Notes under the pieces: model-generated
What the model was told of the DNA's origin: nothing
Databases searched by the model: none
What the model saw: only the letters and a program-made list of their open reading frames with translations
Position numbers and translations under genes: made by a program
NCBI GenBank assembly: GCA_000799755.1
Contig: JUHI01000006.1
Location: forward strand, 309,705 to 373,704
DNA: 64,000 bases
Direction of reading: 5' to 3'
Source of the DNA: Martinezella tropici
GTDB lineage: Bacteria > Pseudomonadota > Alphaproteobacteria > Rhizobiales > Rhizobiaceae
Shown here: positions 51,011 through 59,658 of the stretch, in pieces
Position numbering within the stretch: position 1 is the first letter of the stretch
How the letters are laid out: every line of letters begins with the position of its first letter

Positions 51011-51703
51011 TCATCGGAACATCAGGCGCGTGACATAGCGATCGATCACCCGCGAGTTCGCTTCGATCCAGCGCCAGATCACAACCATGGCGAACATGGT
51101 CAAAAGCCATCCAAGCATCACATCGGACATGAAATGAGCGCCGAAGATCACGCGATTGAACGCCACAAACAGCAGGCATGGAGCAAGGATCAAGGCTGCA
51201 ATCCATCTGCGTCCGGCCGGCGCGAACACCAATAGAGACAGCGCAGCCGCCGCCGCGGCGGCTTCGCCAGAAGGAAAGGAACAATTGCGGGTGCATGCCG
51301 CCGAAAACTGCCACACCGGGGTAAAATCCGCCGAGCCGCCGAACTCTATCAGCTCGCGAGGGCGCACGCGTCCGATCGCAACCTTGAGCGTCTGCACGAC
51401 CAGCAGCGGCCCGGCGGCAAAGCTCAGAAGCACGAACAACGGCTTGTGAGGAGCGCAGAATCGTAATCGCCCCGGCAGGAAGACATGTAGGACGATGATG
51501 ACAGCCATGGTGCCGAGAATATAGGCCTGGCTCTGGCGGGCGCCGTCCCTGACAACTCTCAGCCAGGGATTTTCTGCCAACCAGAAGAGGTGCCCATGGG
51601 CAAACAGGCGCGTAATAGTCAGATCAAGTTTTGGAAAGACCACGAAGACGAAGCTTGTCCAGACGATCAGCATGCCGATGAGCGCCAGGTCCCCGTCCGT
51701 CAT
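51011..51703 (-). CDS. PAP2 family phosphatase, membrane-bound
   Basis: A 230-residue protein with about five to six membrane segments and a PAP2 phosphatase domain: motif 1 'KVAIGRVRPRE', motif 2 'CSFPSGEAAAA' and motif 3 'NRVIFGAHFMSDV'. The usual forms are PSGH and SRxxxxxHxxxD. Here motif 2 has PSGE, and motif 3 starts with Asn instead of Ser, while the nucleophilic histidine and the aspartate remain. Lipid A 1-phosphatases (LpxE) and undecaprenyl pyrophosphatases belong to this family. ATG 51703 has AGGA eight bases upstream; the frame is open to 51808. It is divergent from a two-component system. Confidence 0.85.
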   Translation of the reverse strand: MTDGDLALIGMLIVWTSFVFVVFPKLDLTITRLFAHGHLFWLAENPWLRVVRDGARQSQAYILGTMAVIIVLHVFLPGRLRFCAPHKPLFVLLSFAAGPLLVVQTLKVAIGRVRPRELIEFGGSADFTPVWQFSAACTRNCSFPSGEAAAAAAALSLLVFAPAGRRWIAALILAPCLLFVAFNRVIFGAHFMSDVMLGWLLTMFAMVVIWRWIEANSRVIDRYVTRLMFR

Positions 51704-51907
51704 TGCCCGATCCTGCTGTCGGCGCGCACGCGCCTGATCGGAATGAGAGCTCCAAGAATTCGATGCAAATTTCCACATGCCATGTCTCCAGAGGCGGAAT
51801 GGCGCCAATCTGAATCCCGATTGTCAAGAAATGGCGAAGATCGCATCAAGGCCCTGTTCAGAATCGGCTGTCGGACGGTCAGAGGGCTGTTTGGAAATTG
51901 CAGAAGC

Positions 51908-51946
51908 CGGCTTTGTCCGCAATAGTGGTTCCAAGCGGCAAAGCCG
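51908..51946. promoter_or_regulatory. Stem-forming inverted repeat between PAP2 and the response regulator
   Basis: CGGCTTTG (51908-51915) and CAAAGCCG (51939-51946), with inner CCGC (51917-51920) and GCGG (51935-51938), form a 12-pair interrupted stem. It ends 33 bp before the response regulator start. It could be an operator in the divergent promoter region or an RNA hairpin in the leader. Confidence 0.35.
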
Positions 51947-51979
51947 AACTGAAAACGGAAGAAACATAAGGCGCTAGGG

Positions 51980-52672
51980 TTGGACAACAGTCTCGTTCTC
52001 ATCGTGGAGGATGAACCGGCAATCGCACAGATACTGGAAGGCTATCTGACGCGCGACGGCTTTCGCACGGTACGCGCCGGCGATGGCGAAACCGCGCTGC
52101 AGCACCATGCGCTTCTGAAGCCTGATCTCGTGCTCCTCGACGTTCGCCTGCCGAAACTCGACGGCTTCGGAGTACTCGGCCGCCTGCGCCAGGCCGGCTC
52201 GACGCCCGTCATCATGGTCACAGCCGTCGCCGACGACATAGACCGCCTGAGCGGGTTGCGCCTCGGCGCCGACGACTATGTCGTCAAGCCGTTCAACCCG
52301 CAGGAAGTCGTTGCCCGCGTGCGGGCGGTGCTGCGCCGCACGCAGGGCGATCGCGCCGAAGCCATCAAGCGTTACGGCGCGCTGGAGGTCGATTTCAGCA
52401 GCTATACCGTCTTCATCAACAAGGACGAGCGACGCATCGCACTGCCGCTGACGCTGAGCGAATTCCGTATCCTCGCCTACATGATCCGCCATCCGACGCA
52501 GGCTTTCGCACGCGCCGACATCCTTGATGCCTGCCTGCCGGAAAGCGACGCCCTCGTGCGGACTGTCGATACGCACATCTCCAATCTCAGGCGCAAGCTG
52601 GAGGAAATGGGGCAAACCGGCTTCTTTCCCGCCGTACGCGGCATCGGCTATCGCTTTTCGGACCCAAGATGA
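51980..52672 (+). CDS. OmpR-family response regulator (BaeR/AdeR-like)
   Basis: A 230-residue regulator with a receiver domain (E10-D11, phosphoacceptor D54 in 'LVLLDVRLPKLDG', lysine in 'YVVKPFNPQEVVARV') and a winged helix ending 'HISNLRRKLEEMG' and 'VRGIGYRFSDP'. The start is a TTG at 51980 with a weak AAGG upstream. It overlaps the kinase gene by 4 bp. The BaeR/AdeR likeness is in overall pattern; those regulators control efflux and envelope stress genes. Confidence 0.92.
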   Translation: MDNSLVLIVEDEPAIAQILEGYLTRDGFRTVRAGDGETALQHHALLKPDLVLLDVRLPKLDGFGVLGRLRQAGSTPVIMVTAVADDIDRLSGLRLGADDYVVKPFNPQEVVARVRAVLRRTQGDRAEAIKRYGALEVDFSSYTVFINKDERRIALPLTLSEFRILAYMIRHPTQAFARADILDACLPESDALVRTVDTHISNLRRKLEEMGQTGFFPAVRGIGYRFSDPR

Positions 52673-53901
52673 AAAAAGCAAGACTTCCCAGCCTACCGCT
52701 TGCGACGCTCACGGCCATCGTCACCACCATAATGCTGCTGCTCAGCGTCGGCCTGACATATCTAGGGGTCATCTCCTATGCCAACCATCTGGAGCAGGGC
52801 ATCACTGATGCTTTGCCACCGAAGGCGGCTGCGACCTACAAGATGCTGAGCGACAACAAGGTTCCCGATGGAGATTCCCTCAAGTTCCTGGTCGAAAACC
52901 TCATTTCGATGAACGAGCCGACGGATTTCCAGGTGCAGCTTTCCGTACTCGTCTTCGGCCTGCTCTCGGCCCTTCTCTGCGCTGTTATCGGCGTCTTCCT
53001 GGCAAGACGGCTTACACGACCGCTCGAAGAACTCACCTTCGCCGCCGAAGGTTTGAAGTCTGGCGATTTTTCCGTCCGTGTCGCCGCGCACTATCACAGC
53101 ACCCGCGAAGTCTCGAGCCTTGTTGGAACCTTCAATGCCCTTGCGACCAGCCTGGAGACCATGGAGGAAAGGCTGCGATTCAACAACATGGCGGTTGCGC
53201 ACGAATTGCGCACGCCGCTGACTATCCTGCAGGGCTCGCTGCAGAGCATGATCGACGGCGTGTTTCCGATGGATCGGAAGATCATTTCCGATCTCCTCCT
53301 GCAAGTCGAAGGCCTGGGGCGAGTTGTCGAGGACTTGCGCACCCTGTCGCTTGCCATCGGCCAGAAACTCGTGATGGAGCGTCAGCGCATCGACGCATCG
53401 CAACTGGTCGAGACGGTCATCGCCTCGGCAAAACCCATGCTGGAAGCCACCAAGCTGCGGGTCGAAACCGGTCTGAAGCCTGTCTGGATCTCCGCCGACT
53501 CCCCGCGTATCCGCCAAGCCGTGCTGGCGCTCCTCGAAAACGCCTGCCGCTACGCCGGCGAAGGCGGCTGGCTGCGATGCGAAACCGAGCAGCTCGCAGA
53601 CAATAGCGTCGTTATCCGCGTTCTCGATCGCGGGCCGGGATTTCCACAGGACATGGATTCGGTTGCCGTCAATCCCTTTTGGCGTGGTGACCCCTCGCGC
53701 GCTCGCGCGACCGGCGGCACCGGGCTGGGCCTGTCCGTCGTACAGGCCATCGCCGTCGCCCATGGCGGCCATCTGGAATTCGCAAACCGGCCCGAAGGCG
53801 GCGCCATGGTCACGATCCACTTGATGGACAACGGCGTTCCGGGAGAGACCCATGGGTTTGCACCACAGGATGCCACGCACCGGCAATGCCGACTTTGCTG
53901 A
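52669..53901 (+). CDS. Sensor histidine kinase (BaeS/AdeS-like)
   Basis: A 410-residue kinase. TM1 is near residues 12-34 and TM2 near 90-108, with a periplasmic loop of only about 55 residues. HAMP ('RRLTRPLEELTFAAEGLKSG') follows, then the H-box 'MAVAHELRTPLTILQGSLQS', the N box 'LLENACRYAG', 'DRGPGFP' and 'GGTGLGLSVVQAI'. The short loop suggests sensing within the membrane or at its surface. ATG 52669 overlaps the regulator stop. It is convergent with the VirK-like gene. Confidence 0.93.
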   Translation: MKKARLPSLPLATLTAIVTTIMLLLSVGLTYLGVISYANHLEQGITDALPPKAAATYKMLSDNKVPDGDSLKFLVENLISMNEPTDFQVQLSVLVFGLLSALLCAVIGVFLARRLTRPLEELTFAAEGLKSGDFSVRVAAHYHSTREVSSLVGTFNALATSLETMEERLRFNNMAVAHELRTPLTILQGSLQSMIDGVFPMDRKIISDLLLQVEGLGRVVEDLRTLSLAIGQKLVMERQRIDASQLVETVIASAKPMLEATKLRVETGLKPVWISADSPRIRQAVLALLENACRYAGEGGWLRCETEQLADNSVVIRVLDRGPGFPQDMDSVAVNPFWRGDPSRARATGGTGLGLSVVQAIAVAHGGHLEFANRPEGGAMVTIHLMDNGVPGETHGFAPQDATHRQCRLC

Positions 53902-53930
53902 CCAAAGCGACGGCCGACGCCTGCCGATGG

Positions 53931-54881
53931 TCAGTGGAAGAGTTCGCCGATATTGTAGAACCATAGCTTGCTCTGGCTGCGCCTGTCCGCTCCACTGAGC
54001 TTGGAATAGGGAACCCTGAAGCCGTAAGTGCCCTCGTGTTGGGCGGAACGCTCGACCCAGAAAGCATCGATGTTTGACAGCAGCATCGATTGCCGCGCGC
54101 GCCGGCGATAGCGGATCGGATGCTTCGCCTGCGAGACCGCAAAGAAGTGGTGCATCCCGCCCTCCGCCGCCAGCCCCTGCAGCACGATCAGGATCGCCTC
54201 CTTCGGGCGGAGGCCGAAGAGATCGCGGGTGACATCCACGACACGTTGCTTCGCATTACGCGGCCCCTGCATGCTCCCGACGACGAATGTATAGCGCCCC
54301 TCCGGCTTCTGGCTGACAAAGACGAACCTCGCCGTGCACAGAAGCGCCTGGTCGTTGAAACGCACGAGTTTGATCGCGAAAGCACCCTCGTGGCGGCCGC
54401 CGCTGCGATCGGCGAGCGCGATAGAGCATGCATATGCGTCGCACTTCCCTTGGACGGTGCCCATTTCCAGCCACTCGCCGCGCCAGAGCCGCATCAGGCT
54501 CTCTCTGGAAAGAATGGCTCCCGCAATCGAGAAATGCTCCATGAGCAGCGCGAGGCGTCTGGAGTTGGGCATTCCGTGGACAAGAAATTTCGACAAAGGC
54601 TTCTGCAGGAGCTCATCATGTGGCGGCGGCAATCCGCGAACCACTGCAAAGGTCGCGGTAAAGCGCCACCATCGCATGGTCGGCAGCGGGTTGGCTGCGA
54701 AACGGCACCAGAAGAGAAGCCCCCGTTTCCACCGCGTCCGCAGACTGAAGGTCGCTACTCTCCAAAGCAGGATGTATGGGTATACGTGGGACGGGGTTGC
54801 TTCCGGCGGCACCGCCGTCTGGGGAGAAATACAGGATATGACGCCCTCTGGCGTCACGGCGATCGATGTCTTTCGATTCAT
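53931..54881 (-). CDS. VirK/YbjX family protein (DUF535)
   Basis: A 316-residue soluble protein of the DUF535 family. Typical segments are 'LVHGMPNSRRLALLMEHFSI', 'YACSIALADRSGGRHEGAFA', 'FVVGSMQGPRN' and 'LVLQGLAAEGGMHHFFAVSQ'-like sequence ('IVLQGLAAEGGMHHFFAVSQ'), then 'ADRRSQSKLWFYNIGELFH' at the end. Members include VirK of Shigella and YbjX of enterobacteria, linked to virulence protein export and envelope stress. The biochemical role is not known. ATG 54881 is used; alternative starts lie downstream. It stands alone, convergent with the sensor kinase. Confidence 0.85.
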   Translation of the reverse strand: MNRKTSIAVTPEGVISCISPQTAVPPEATPSHVYPYILLWRVATFSLRTRWKRGLLFWCRFAANPLPTMRWWRFTATFAVVRGLPPPHDELLQKPLSKFLVHGMPNSRRLALLMEHFSIAGAILSRESLMRLWRGEWLEMGTVQGKCDAYACSIALADRSGGRHEGAFAIKLVRFNDQALLCTARFVFVSQKPEGRYTFVVGSMQGPRNAKQRVVDVTRDLFGLRPKEAILIVLQGLAAEGGMHHFFAVSQAKHPIRYRRRARQSMLLSNIDAFWVERSAQHEGTYGFRVPYSKLSGADRRSQSKLWFYNIGELFH

Positions 54882-55060
54882 GCAAAAGCCCGGCGGATGT
54901 GATCTCGCCGAACCATCTGCACCGGAATTGTCAAGACAGCGTCAAGGCAAGATCGGCCTTCCATCCGGCTCCATGAAGGGCCGGCCCCAGCTTGCAGTGG
55001 ATGGGGGATATGCGACGGCGCGGGCTGAGATGCCGATCTGCCGCGCCGCGTTACAGCTTG

Positions 55061-56797
55061 CTAAAAGAGAGCTTCCGCGAAGAGATCCTCGTCGCTAGCC
55101 GGAGCAGGTGCGCTTTCGACCGCGGCGCTCACCGTACCGAAGATGGCCGCATGGATCTCGCGTTCGGCCGCCATGGTATAGGTCTTGAAGATGCGCTCGG
55201 AAATGACTGCGACAGGCGCTTCGAGTCCTGTCGTATCGATAAATGCGCTCCGCGTGCGGCCGGCCTCCTTCGTGCAGGACGCCAAAGTCTCGCCGATGCC
55301 GGCACGGAAATCCAACCCCTTGACGACATCGCTCACTTGCGAGGTCATGGCCTCGCCGCAACGGCGCAGCTCCTGCACGTTGAGATCCATGGACGCGCCG
55401 GCTTCGCCGATATGGGCAAGAGCCGTGTCTATATGCGTGCCGAGACCGCCGGAACTCTCCTCCTCGTCGGCCTGTCGCCCGTCCTTGAGGCCGGTCGCCT
55501 GCGTTTCGAGCTTGCCGAGACCGACGAGGATCTTCTCGGCGTCCTCATCGAGCAGAGATGCAAACGAGCGTAGCTCGCCGGCGACCACATTGATGGCCCG
55601 CCCTTCCTCGCCGAGCTTGCCGCAGCGTAGATTGGTGTTGAGGGCCATGTATTGAATGTCACGACGCACGAGCTGAATAGTCAGGATGCTCGTAGTCAGT
55701 TCCTTGACCATCTCGGACGTTTGCTCGCTCAGCCGATTGGCGCCGGCCGCGGCAATGTCGATGCGATCGACGACGACCCGGGCGACTGACAGATCGCCCC
55801 GCAACGAGTTGATCGGACTTTTACCGTCCTGCCCGCTCTGCGACATCATCGTCCGATAGAGATCAAGCAGCGTGCCGATATCGCCGCTGAAGCTGCGGAT
55901 ATTGTCGACGATCTTGGCGGTCTCGCGGTCGAAGCCCTTAGTCGTCTCGCCGAGCAGGTCGAAGATCAATGTCATTGCCAGTTGCGACAGGCGCTTGCGG
56001 TCGGCGGCCGACAGGTCCGCAGGAGCCTCCGAGGCGAGATAGGCCTCGACAATTGCATGTGCCGTCTGGCAGTGCTCGACCCTCTGTCTGGTGATGTCGC
56101 CGATCTGCATGGCCGACAACGTATGGGCGACCTTGTTTTGGATTTTGCGCGCCAGGCCCGCGACGGTCTCCGCCAGTTCGGAGAGATTGCGGCGCTGCAC
56201 CTGGATTTCCTCGGCGTTCGACACGAGACGCTGCGAGATCGACGGGATGCCGTTCAGATGCTGCGCCAGAGAACCGTCCTCGTTTGCCATGGCAGATTCG
56301 ATCTGCCCCTCCAGCGAACGGATCTGCAGGGACAGGGCCTTGACTTCCTTGGCAGCAAATTCGATGCGCTCGACGATCTCGCTGGCGAAACTCGAAAAGT
56401 CGGGAATGCGCGCACCCGCTATCTTTGCAGTCGCCGCAAAAGTTCTCAGATAGCGCAGGGTCTCCTCCATGGAGAGCACATGCTCGGCGAGCCCCTGTCC
56501 GGTCTGGCCGATGGCGGCAACGCTCTCCTGGCGACGCGCTTCGGCATGCGGCAGCTTGTTCAAGTGGTCCACTGTCTGGAGCAGCCGCGCCGTAGCTTCG
56601 GTCGCATTTTCCTCCTTCAGCGAATTGCCGATATCCTCCAGCAGGCTGATGAGCTTGGCCAGCGCTTCAGTGACCGTGATGAGAACGGCTCCGCCATCCA
56701 GGAAGCGCTGCTCAATCTGTAACCGGGCACTCTCGAGACGATCGACGAAGCTATCCGTCGAAGGGATAAATTGCCGGCTTGTCGCTGCATACGCCAT
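55061..56797 (-). CDS. Soluble MCP-like coiled-coil signalling protein
   Basis: A 578-residue protein with no membrane segment, almost wholly helical. Two coiled-coil arms (roughly residues 1-250 and 300-500) carry heptads such as 'QIRSLEGQIESAMANED' and 'SMEETLRYLRTFAATAKIAG'. The segment 'IQYMALNTNLRCGKLGEEGR' followed by 'AINVVAGELRSFA' (about residues 380-412) is a degenerate form of the MCP hairpin tip, normally with LLALNAAIEAARAGE. The last part ends with acidic residues near 'FAEALF'. It lies beside a chemotaxis cluster and may be a soluble receptor or a scaffold for CheA and CheW. Its tip differs enough that array binding is doubtful. Confidence 0.75.
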   Translation of the reverse strand: MAYAATSRQFIPSTDSFVDRLESARLQIEQRFLDGGAVLITVTEALAKLISLLEDIGNSLKEENATEATARLLQTVDHLNKLPHAEARRQESVAAIGQTGQGLAEHVLSMEETLRYLRTFAATAKIAGARIPDFSSFASEIVERIEFAAKEVKALSLQIRSLEGQIESAMANEDGSLAQHLNGIPSISQRLVSNAEEIQVQRRNLSELAETVAGLARKIQNKVAHTLSAMQIGDITRQRVEHCQTAHAIVEAYLASEAPADLSAADRKRLSQLAMTLIFDLLGETTKGFDRETAKIVDNIRSFSGDIGTLLDLYRTMMSQSGQDGKSPINSLRGDLSVARVVVDRIDIAAAGANRLSEQTSEMVKELTTSILTIQLVRRDIQYMALNTNLRCGKLGEEGRAINVVAGELRSFASLLDEDAEKILVGLGKLETQATGLKDGRQADEEESSGGLGTHIDTALAHIGEAGASMDLNVQELRRCGEAMTSQVSDVVKGLDFRAGIGETLASCTKEAGRTRSAFIDTTGLEAPVAVISERIFKTYTMAAEREIHAAIFGTVSAAVESAPAPASDEDLFAEALF

Positions 56798-57042
56798 ACT
56801 GTTCGGACCCCGCCTGAGACTTTCCCCGGCAAACTAAGGCGAACAAAGAAATACGGAGTTAACGCAGGGGACGAAACATGCCGCTCGTCTGCAACCTCAG
56901 TCCCTGCGCCGCCGGGAAAGCTCTGGGCAAGACCCGTATCCTATAGCTGGCCATCAGCACATCTCGTCTTTGTGCGGGCCACCGGCTGGCTCTGCTTGCG
57001 ATCAAACCTTCAAGCGGACCCGCCAATGCTGATTGAAGTACG

Positions 57043-58026
57043 ATGAAGATAGCGAGCGAGAAATACGCGTGGTCGGCCTGCGAACCCGCGGAATTGCAGG
57101 AAAGATTGCGGGACGCAGGCATATCCGTCGCCTTCGAACGAAGGCCTGGCAACCCGCATTTCCATGTCGACGTTACGTTGACGACAATCCGAAAGATGGC
57201 GGCCTGGAAGATTGCGTCGAAAACAGGTTACGAAATCCTCTATCTATTCGATCCCGCCGACAGGATAGAATTGCATTTCGTCGAAAGCGGCGTGTTTCAG
57301 ATCGAAACGGAGGATCAGGAATTTACGGCCGCAGCAGGGACAGCCTTCATGCTGCTGTCTCCCGGCTCGACAAGGATCAAGGCCTCCGACAACGCGCGCA
57401 AGGTCGCGCTTGCCATACCCCGCATCCATTGCCTGCCGCTGATCGACATCGGAAAAGACGACCCTGGGTTGTTTTTTCGACGTTTTGACACAATGACCGA
57501 CATTGGCGAGAAGGGAATAAAAACCATCCACCGCATGACGACCTTGCTGTTGGAGCCAGGCGAACATCCCTTCGCCGGCTCGCCATTGGGGGCATCGCTT
57601 TTCAAGGAAGCGCTCCTTACGGCCTTTATACAATCATGGCCCCGATCGGTGCAAAGACCCGCAATCCAGAGCGCCCGCCCGCGCAATCTGAAGCGGGCGC
57701 TGGACTGGATTCAGACCCATCTTGGCGACGAGTTCACCGTGCTCGATATTGCCAGGAATGCCGGGCAGAGCGTGCGCAGCCTGCAGCTTTCCTTCCAGCA
57801 GAACATGGGCATGAACCCCTTGAATTACGTGCAGCGCCTGCGGCTCCAGCAGATCCACCACGACCTGCTCCACAGCGATGCCGGCGAAACGATATCCGAG
57901 ATCGCGGCACGATGGGGTTTCAGCCATATGGGATATTTCGCAGCGCGCTATCGGGCCATGTATGGCGTATCCCCATCATCGACACGCACCAGCCGCCGCG
58001 ACTTCGACGCGGCCGGTCATATTTAA
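57043..58026 (+). CDS. AraC family transcriptional regulator
   Basis: A 327-residue regulator. The N-terminal two-thirds resemble the AraC-binding-like 2 domain ('FHVDVTLTTIRKMAAWKIAS', 'EILYLFDPADRIELHFVESG', 'LLSPGSTRIKA'). The C-terminal part holds the two HTH motifs: 'VLDIARNAGQSVRSLQLSFQ' with 'GMNPLNYVQRLRLQ', and 'ISEIAARWGFSHMGYFAARY' with 'GVSPS'. It belongs to the FeaR/XylS-like group. It is transcribed alone, between the MCP-like protein and the chemotaxis cluster; the target is unknown. Confidence 0.92.
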   Translation: MKIASEKYAWSACEPAELQERLRDAGISVAFERRPGNPHFHVDVTLTTIRKMAAWKIASKTGYEILYLFDPADRIELHFVESGVFQIETEDQEFTAAAGTAFMLLSPGSTRIKASDNARKVALAIPRIHCLPLIDIGKDDPGLFFRRFDTMTDIGEKGIKTIHRMTTLLLEPGEHPFAGSPLGASLFKEALLTAFIQSWPRSVQRPAIQSARPRNLKRALDWIQTHLGDEFTVLDIARNAGQSVRSLQLSFQQNMGMNPLNYVQRLRLQQIHHDLLHSDAGETISEIAARWGFSHMGYFAARYRAMYGVSPSSTRTSRRDFDAAGHI

Positions 58027-58143
58027 TATCAGAAAAACGCAATCTTATCATTTAATCGCAGTTAATTATAAAATCGTCTACAGGTTGAGCATTAATTTAA
58101 CACACCGTTAGCCATTTAACGATTTCGTTACCTCAGCCAAGAT

Positions 58144-58158
58144 TCACAATCATTGTGA
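58144..58158. promoter_or_regulatory. Palindrome upstream of the chemotaxis cluster
   Basis: TCACAAT (58144-58150) and ATTGTGA (58152-58158) form a perfect inverted repeat with a single-base centre. It lies about 95 bp upstream of the HD-GYP gene start. Its 15-bp symmetry fits a dimeric regulator site. The order of the half-sites is the reverse of a CRP site. Confidence 0.4.
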
Positions 58159-58252
58159 CGCGGCCCTTTCATCCGAAAGGTCTCCAACAACCTTCCAGCC
58201 GAAAATCCTGAGTAGATCCGTGGGTGTGCCGCGGGCACTCCGCGGGGTAGCT

Positions 58253-59335
58253 ATGCGCGTCTTCGTAATCGATGACAGTCCTTCCGTTGTGGCCACGCTT
58301 CGTCGCGTGGTCGAAGCCATCAAGGGCAGCGAAGTATTGTCGTTCCTTCATCCGAGCGATGCCCTCAAACGGCTCGACGACCGGACGCCGGATCTCATTC
58401 TCGTTGACTATATGATGCCCGGCATGAATGGCATCGAGGTCATCAGCCATGTGCGCAAGAACGCCCTGACCGCCCATGTACCGACGATCATGATTACCTC
58501 TCGCAGGGAAGCCGATATCCGGCTCGCTGCGATGAAAGCTGGCGCCACCGAATTCCTGAACAAGCCGATCGACGAGATGGAGTTGACGCTTCGCGTCCGC
58601 AACATTCTCGCCATCGGCGAAGAGCGGCTGGCGCTGGCCGCCAAGGCGGCGACGCTGCAGCGCGATTTCGACGTCGCGATGCAAAGGATCGAACGGCACG
58701 AGGAAGAGATTATCTGGCGTCTTTCCAAGGCTATCGCCTGCCGTCACGGCGAGACCGCCGACCATCTCGACCGCGTCGCGATCGTCGCGCGAATGATCGC
58801 TGAAGAGGTAGGCCTGGATACCGGCCAGTGCCGCATGATTTTCCTCGCGAGCGCTTTACACGATGTCGGCAAGATCGGCCTGCCGGACGCTATTCTCTCC
58901 AAGCCCGGCCCCTTGACCCAGGATGAGCGCCGGCAAATGCAACAGCATGCGGGTTTCGGTGCGGAGATCCTGAGCGACAGTTCAAGCGAGCTGATCCAGA
59001 TCGCCCGCAAGATTGCCGAGAGCCACCACGAAAGATGGGATGGCGCCGGCTATCCCAGGGGACTATCGGGCACCGCAATCCCGATCGAGGCCCGCATCGT
59101 CGCCATCGCCGACGTCTTCGACGCGCTTTGCTCCAAGCGGGCATACAAGGCCGCATGGCCCATCGCCGACGCCTTTCGGGAGATCGTCAACAGCAGCGGC
59201 ACGCATTTCGACCCGGCTTGCGTTGCAGCCTTCTGTCGCCGCTGGACGGATATCAAGGCCCTCTTCGAGTCCCAGGATGGCGACGACACGGCCATAACGA
59301 CGCCCACAATTCAGCTATCCCGAGGTTCAGCATGA
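58253..59335 (+). CDS. HD-GYP response regulator (c-di-GMP phosphodiesterase)
   Basis: A 360-residue protein with an N-terminal receiver domain (D7-D8, phosphoacceptor D52 in 'LILVDYMMPGMNG', lysine in 'EFLNKPIDEMEL') and a C-terminal HD-GYP domain from about residue 160. The motifs are complete: the metal-binding 'HDVGKIGLPDAIL', 'MQQHAGFGAEIL', 'SHHERWDGAGYPRGL' with the GYP, and 'IVAIADVFDAL'. This class degrades c-di-GMP. ATG 58253 follows GCGGGGTAG. It overlaps the STAS gene by 4 bp and heads the che operon, suggesting control of c-di-GMP by the chemosensory signal (inference). Confidence 0.93.
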   Translation: MRVFVIDDSPSVVATLRRVVEAIKGSEVLSFLHPSDALKRLDDRTPDLILVDYMMPGMNGIEVISHVRKNALTAHVPTIMITSRREADIRLAAMKAGATEFLNKPIDEMELTLRVRNILAIGEERLALAAKAATLQRDFDVAMQRIERHEEEIIWRLSKAIACRHGETADHLDRVAIVARMIAEEVGLDTGQCRMIFLASALHDVGKIGLPDAILSKPGPLTQDERRQMQQHAGFGAEILSDSSSELIQIARKIAESHHERWDGAGYPRGLSGTAIPIEARIVAIADVFDALCSKRAYKAAWPIADAFREIVNSSGTHFDPACVAAFCRRWTDIKALFESQDGDDTAITTPTIQLSRGSA

Positions 59336-59658
59336 GCGAGCAATCCGAGATTCTACACCTGCATGGACCACTGACGATCAAGACGATCACCAATGTCAGG
59401 GACATTCTCCAAGTCTACCTACAGGAAGCGGCTTTACGCAACCGGACCCTCGTCGTCGATGTCGACGGCGCCGAGGAGATCGACCTCACCCTACCCCAAC
59501 TGCTTCTGTCCGCATGGCAAACGGCAAACCGCGCCGGCGTGACGATTGCATTGAGCAAACCGGCGGACGGCAATTTTTTGACCGTCCTGCAACGTGCGGG
59601 TCTCCTTCACGGAGATCGGCAAAAAGACAGTTTCTGGCTAGAAGGAAAAGCAGCATGA
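59332..59658 (+). CDS. STAS domain protein in the chemotaxis cluster
   Basis: A 108-residue protein of the SpoIIAA-like STAS fold: 'EILHLHGPLTIKTITNVRDI', then 'RTLVVDVDGAEEIDLTLPQL' and 'GVTIALSKPADGNFLTVLQ'. In typical anti-sigma antagonists the loop has a serine that is phosphorylated; here it reads 'EIDLTLPQLL', so the site is a threonine or is lost. Rhizobial alternative che operons often carry such STAS genes. It overlaps both neighbours by 4 bp (ATGA). Confidence 0.85.
   Translation: MSEQSEILHLHGPLTIKTITNVRDILQVYLQEAALRNRTLVVDVDGAEEIDLTLPQLLLSAWQTANRAGVTIALSKPADGNFLTVLQRAGLLHGDRQKDSFWLEGKAA

Noticed and set aside
50754..51314. The upstream part of the frame that contains the 70-residue candidate
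   Set aside because: It is antisense-free but out of frame with the PAP2 gene, whose membrane pattern and phosphatase motifs fit better. Only the downstream 70 codons outside PAP2 are kept.
53898..53934. CTGACCA/TGGTCAG inverted repeat between the convergent kinase and VirK-like genes
   Set aside because: Seven-base arms with a 23-base spacer are weak, and both arms overlap coding ends. It is not a convincing terminator.
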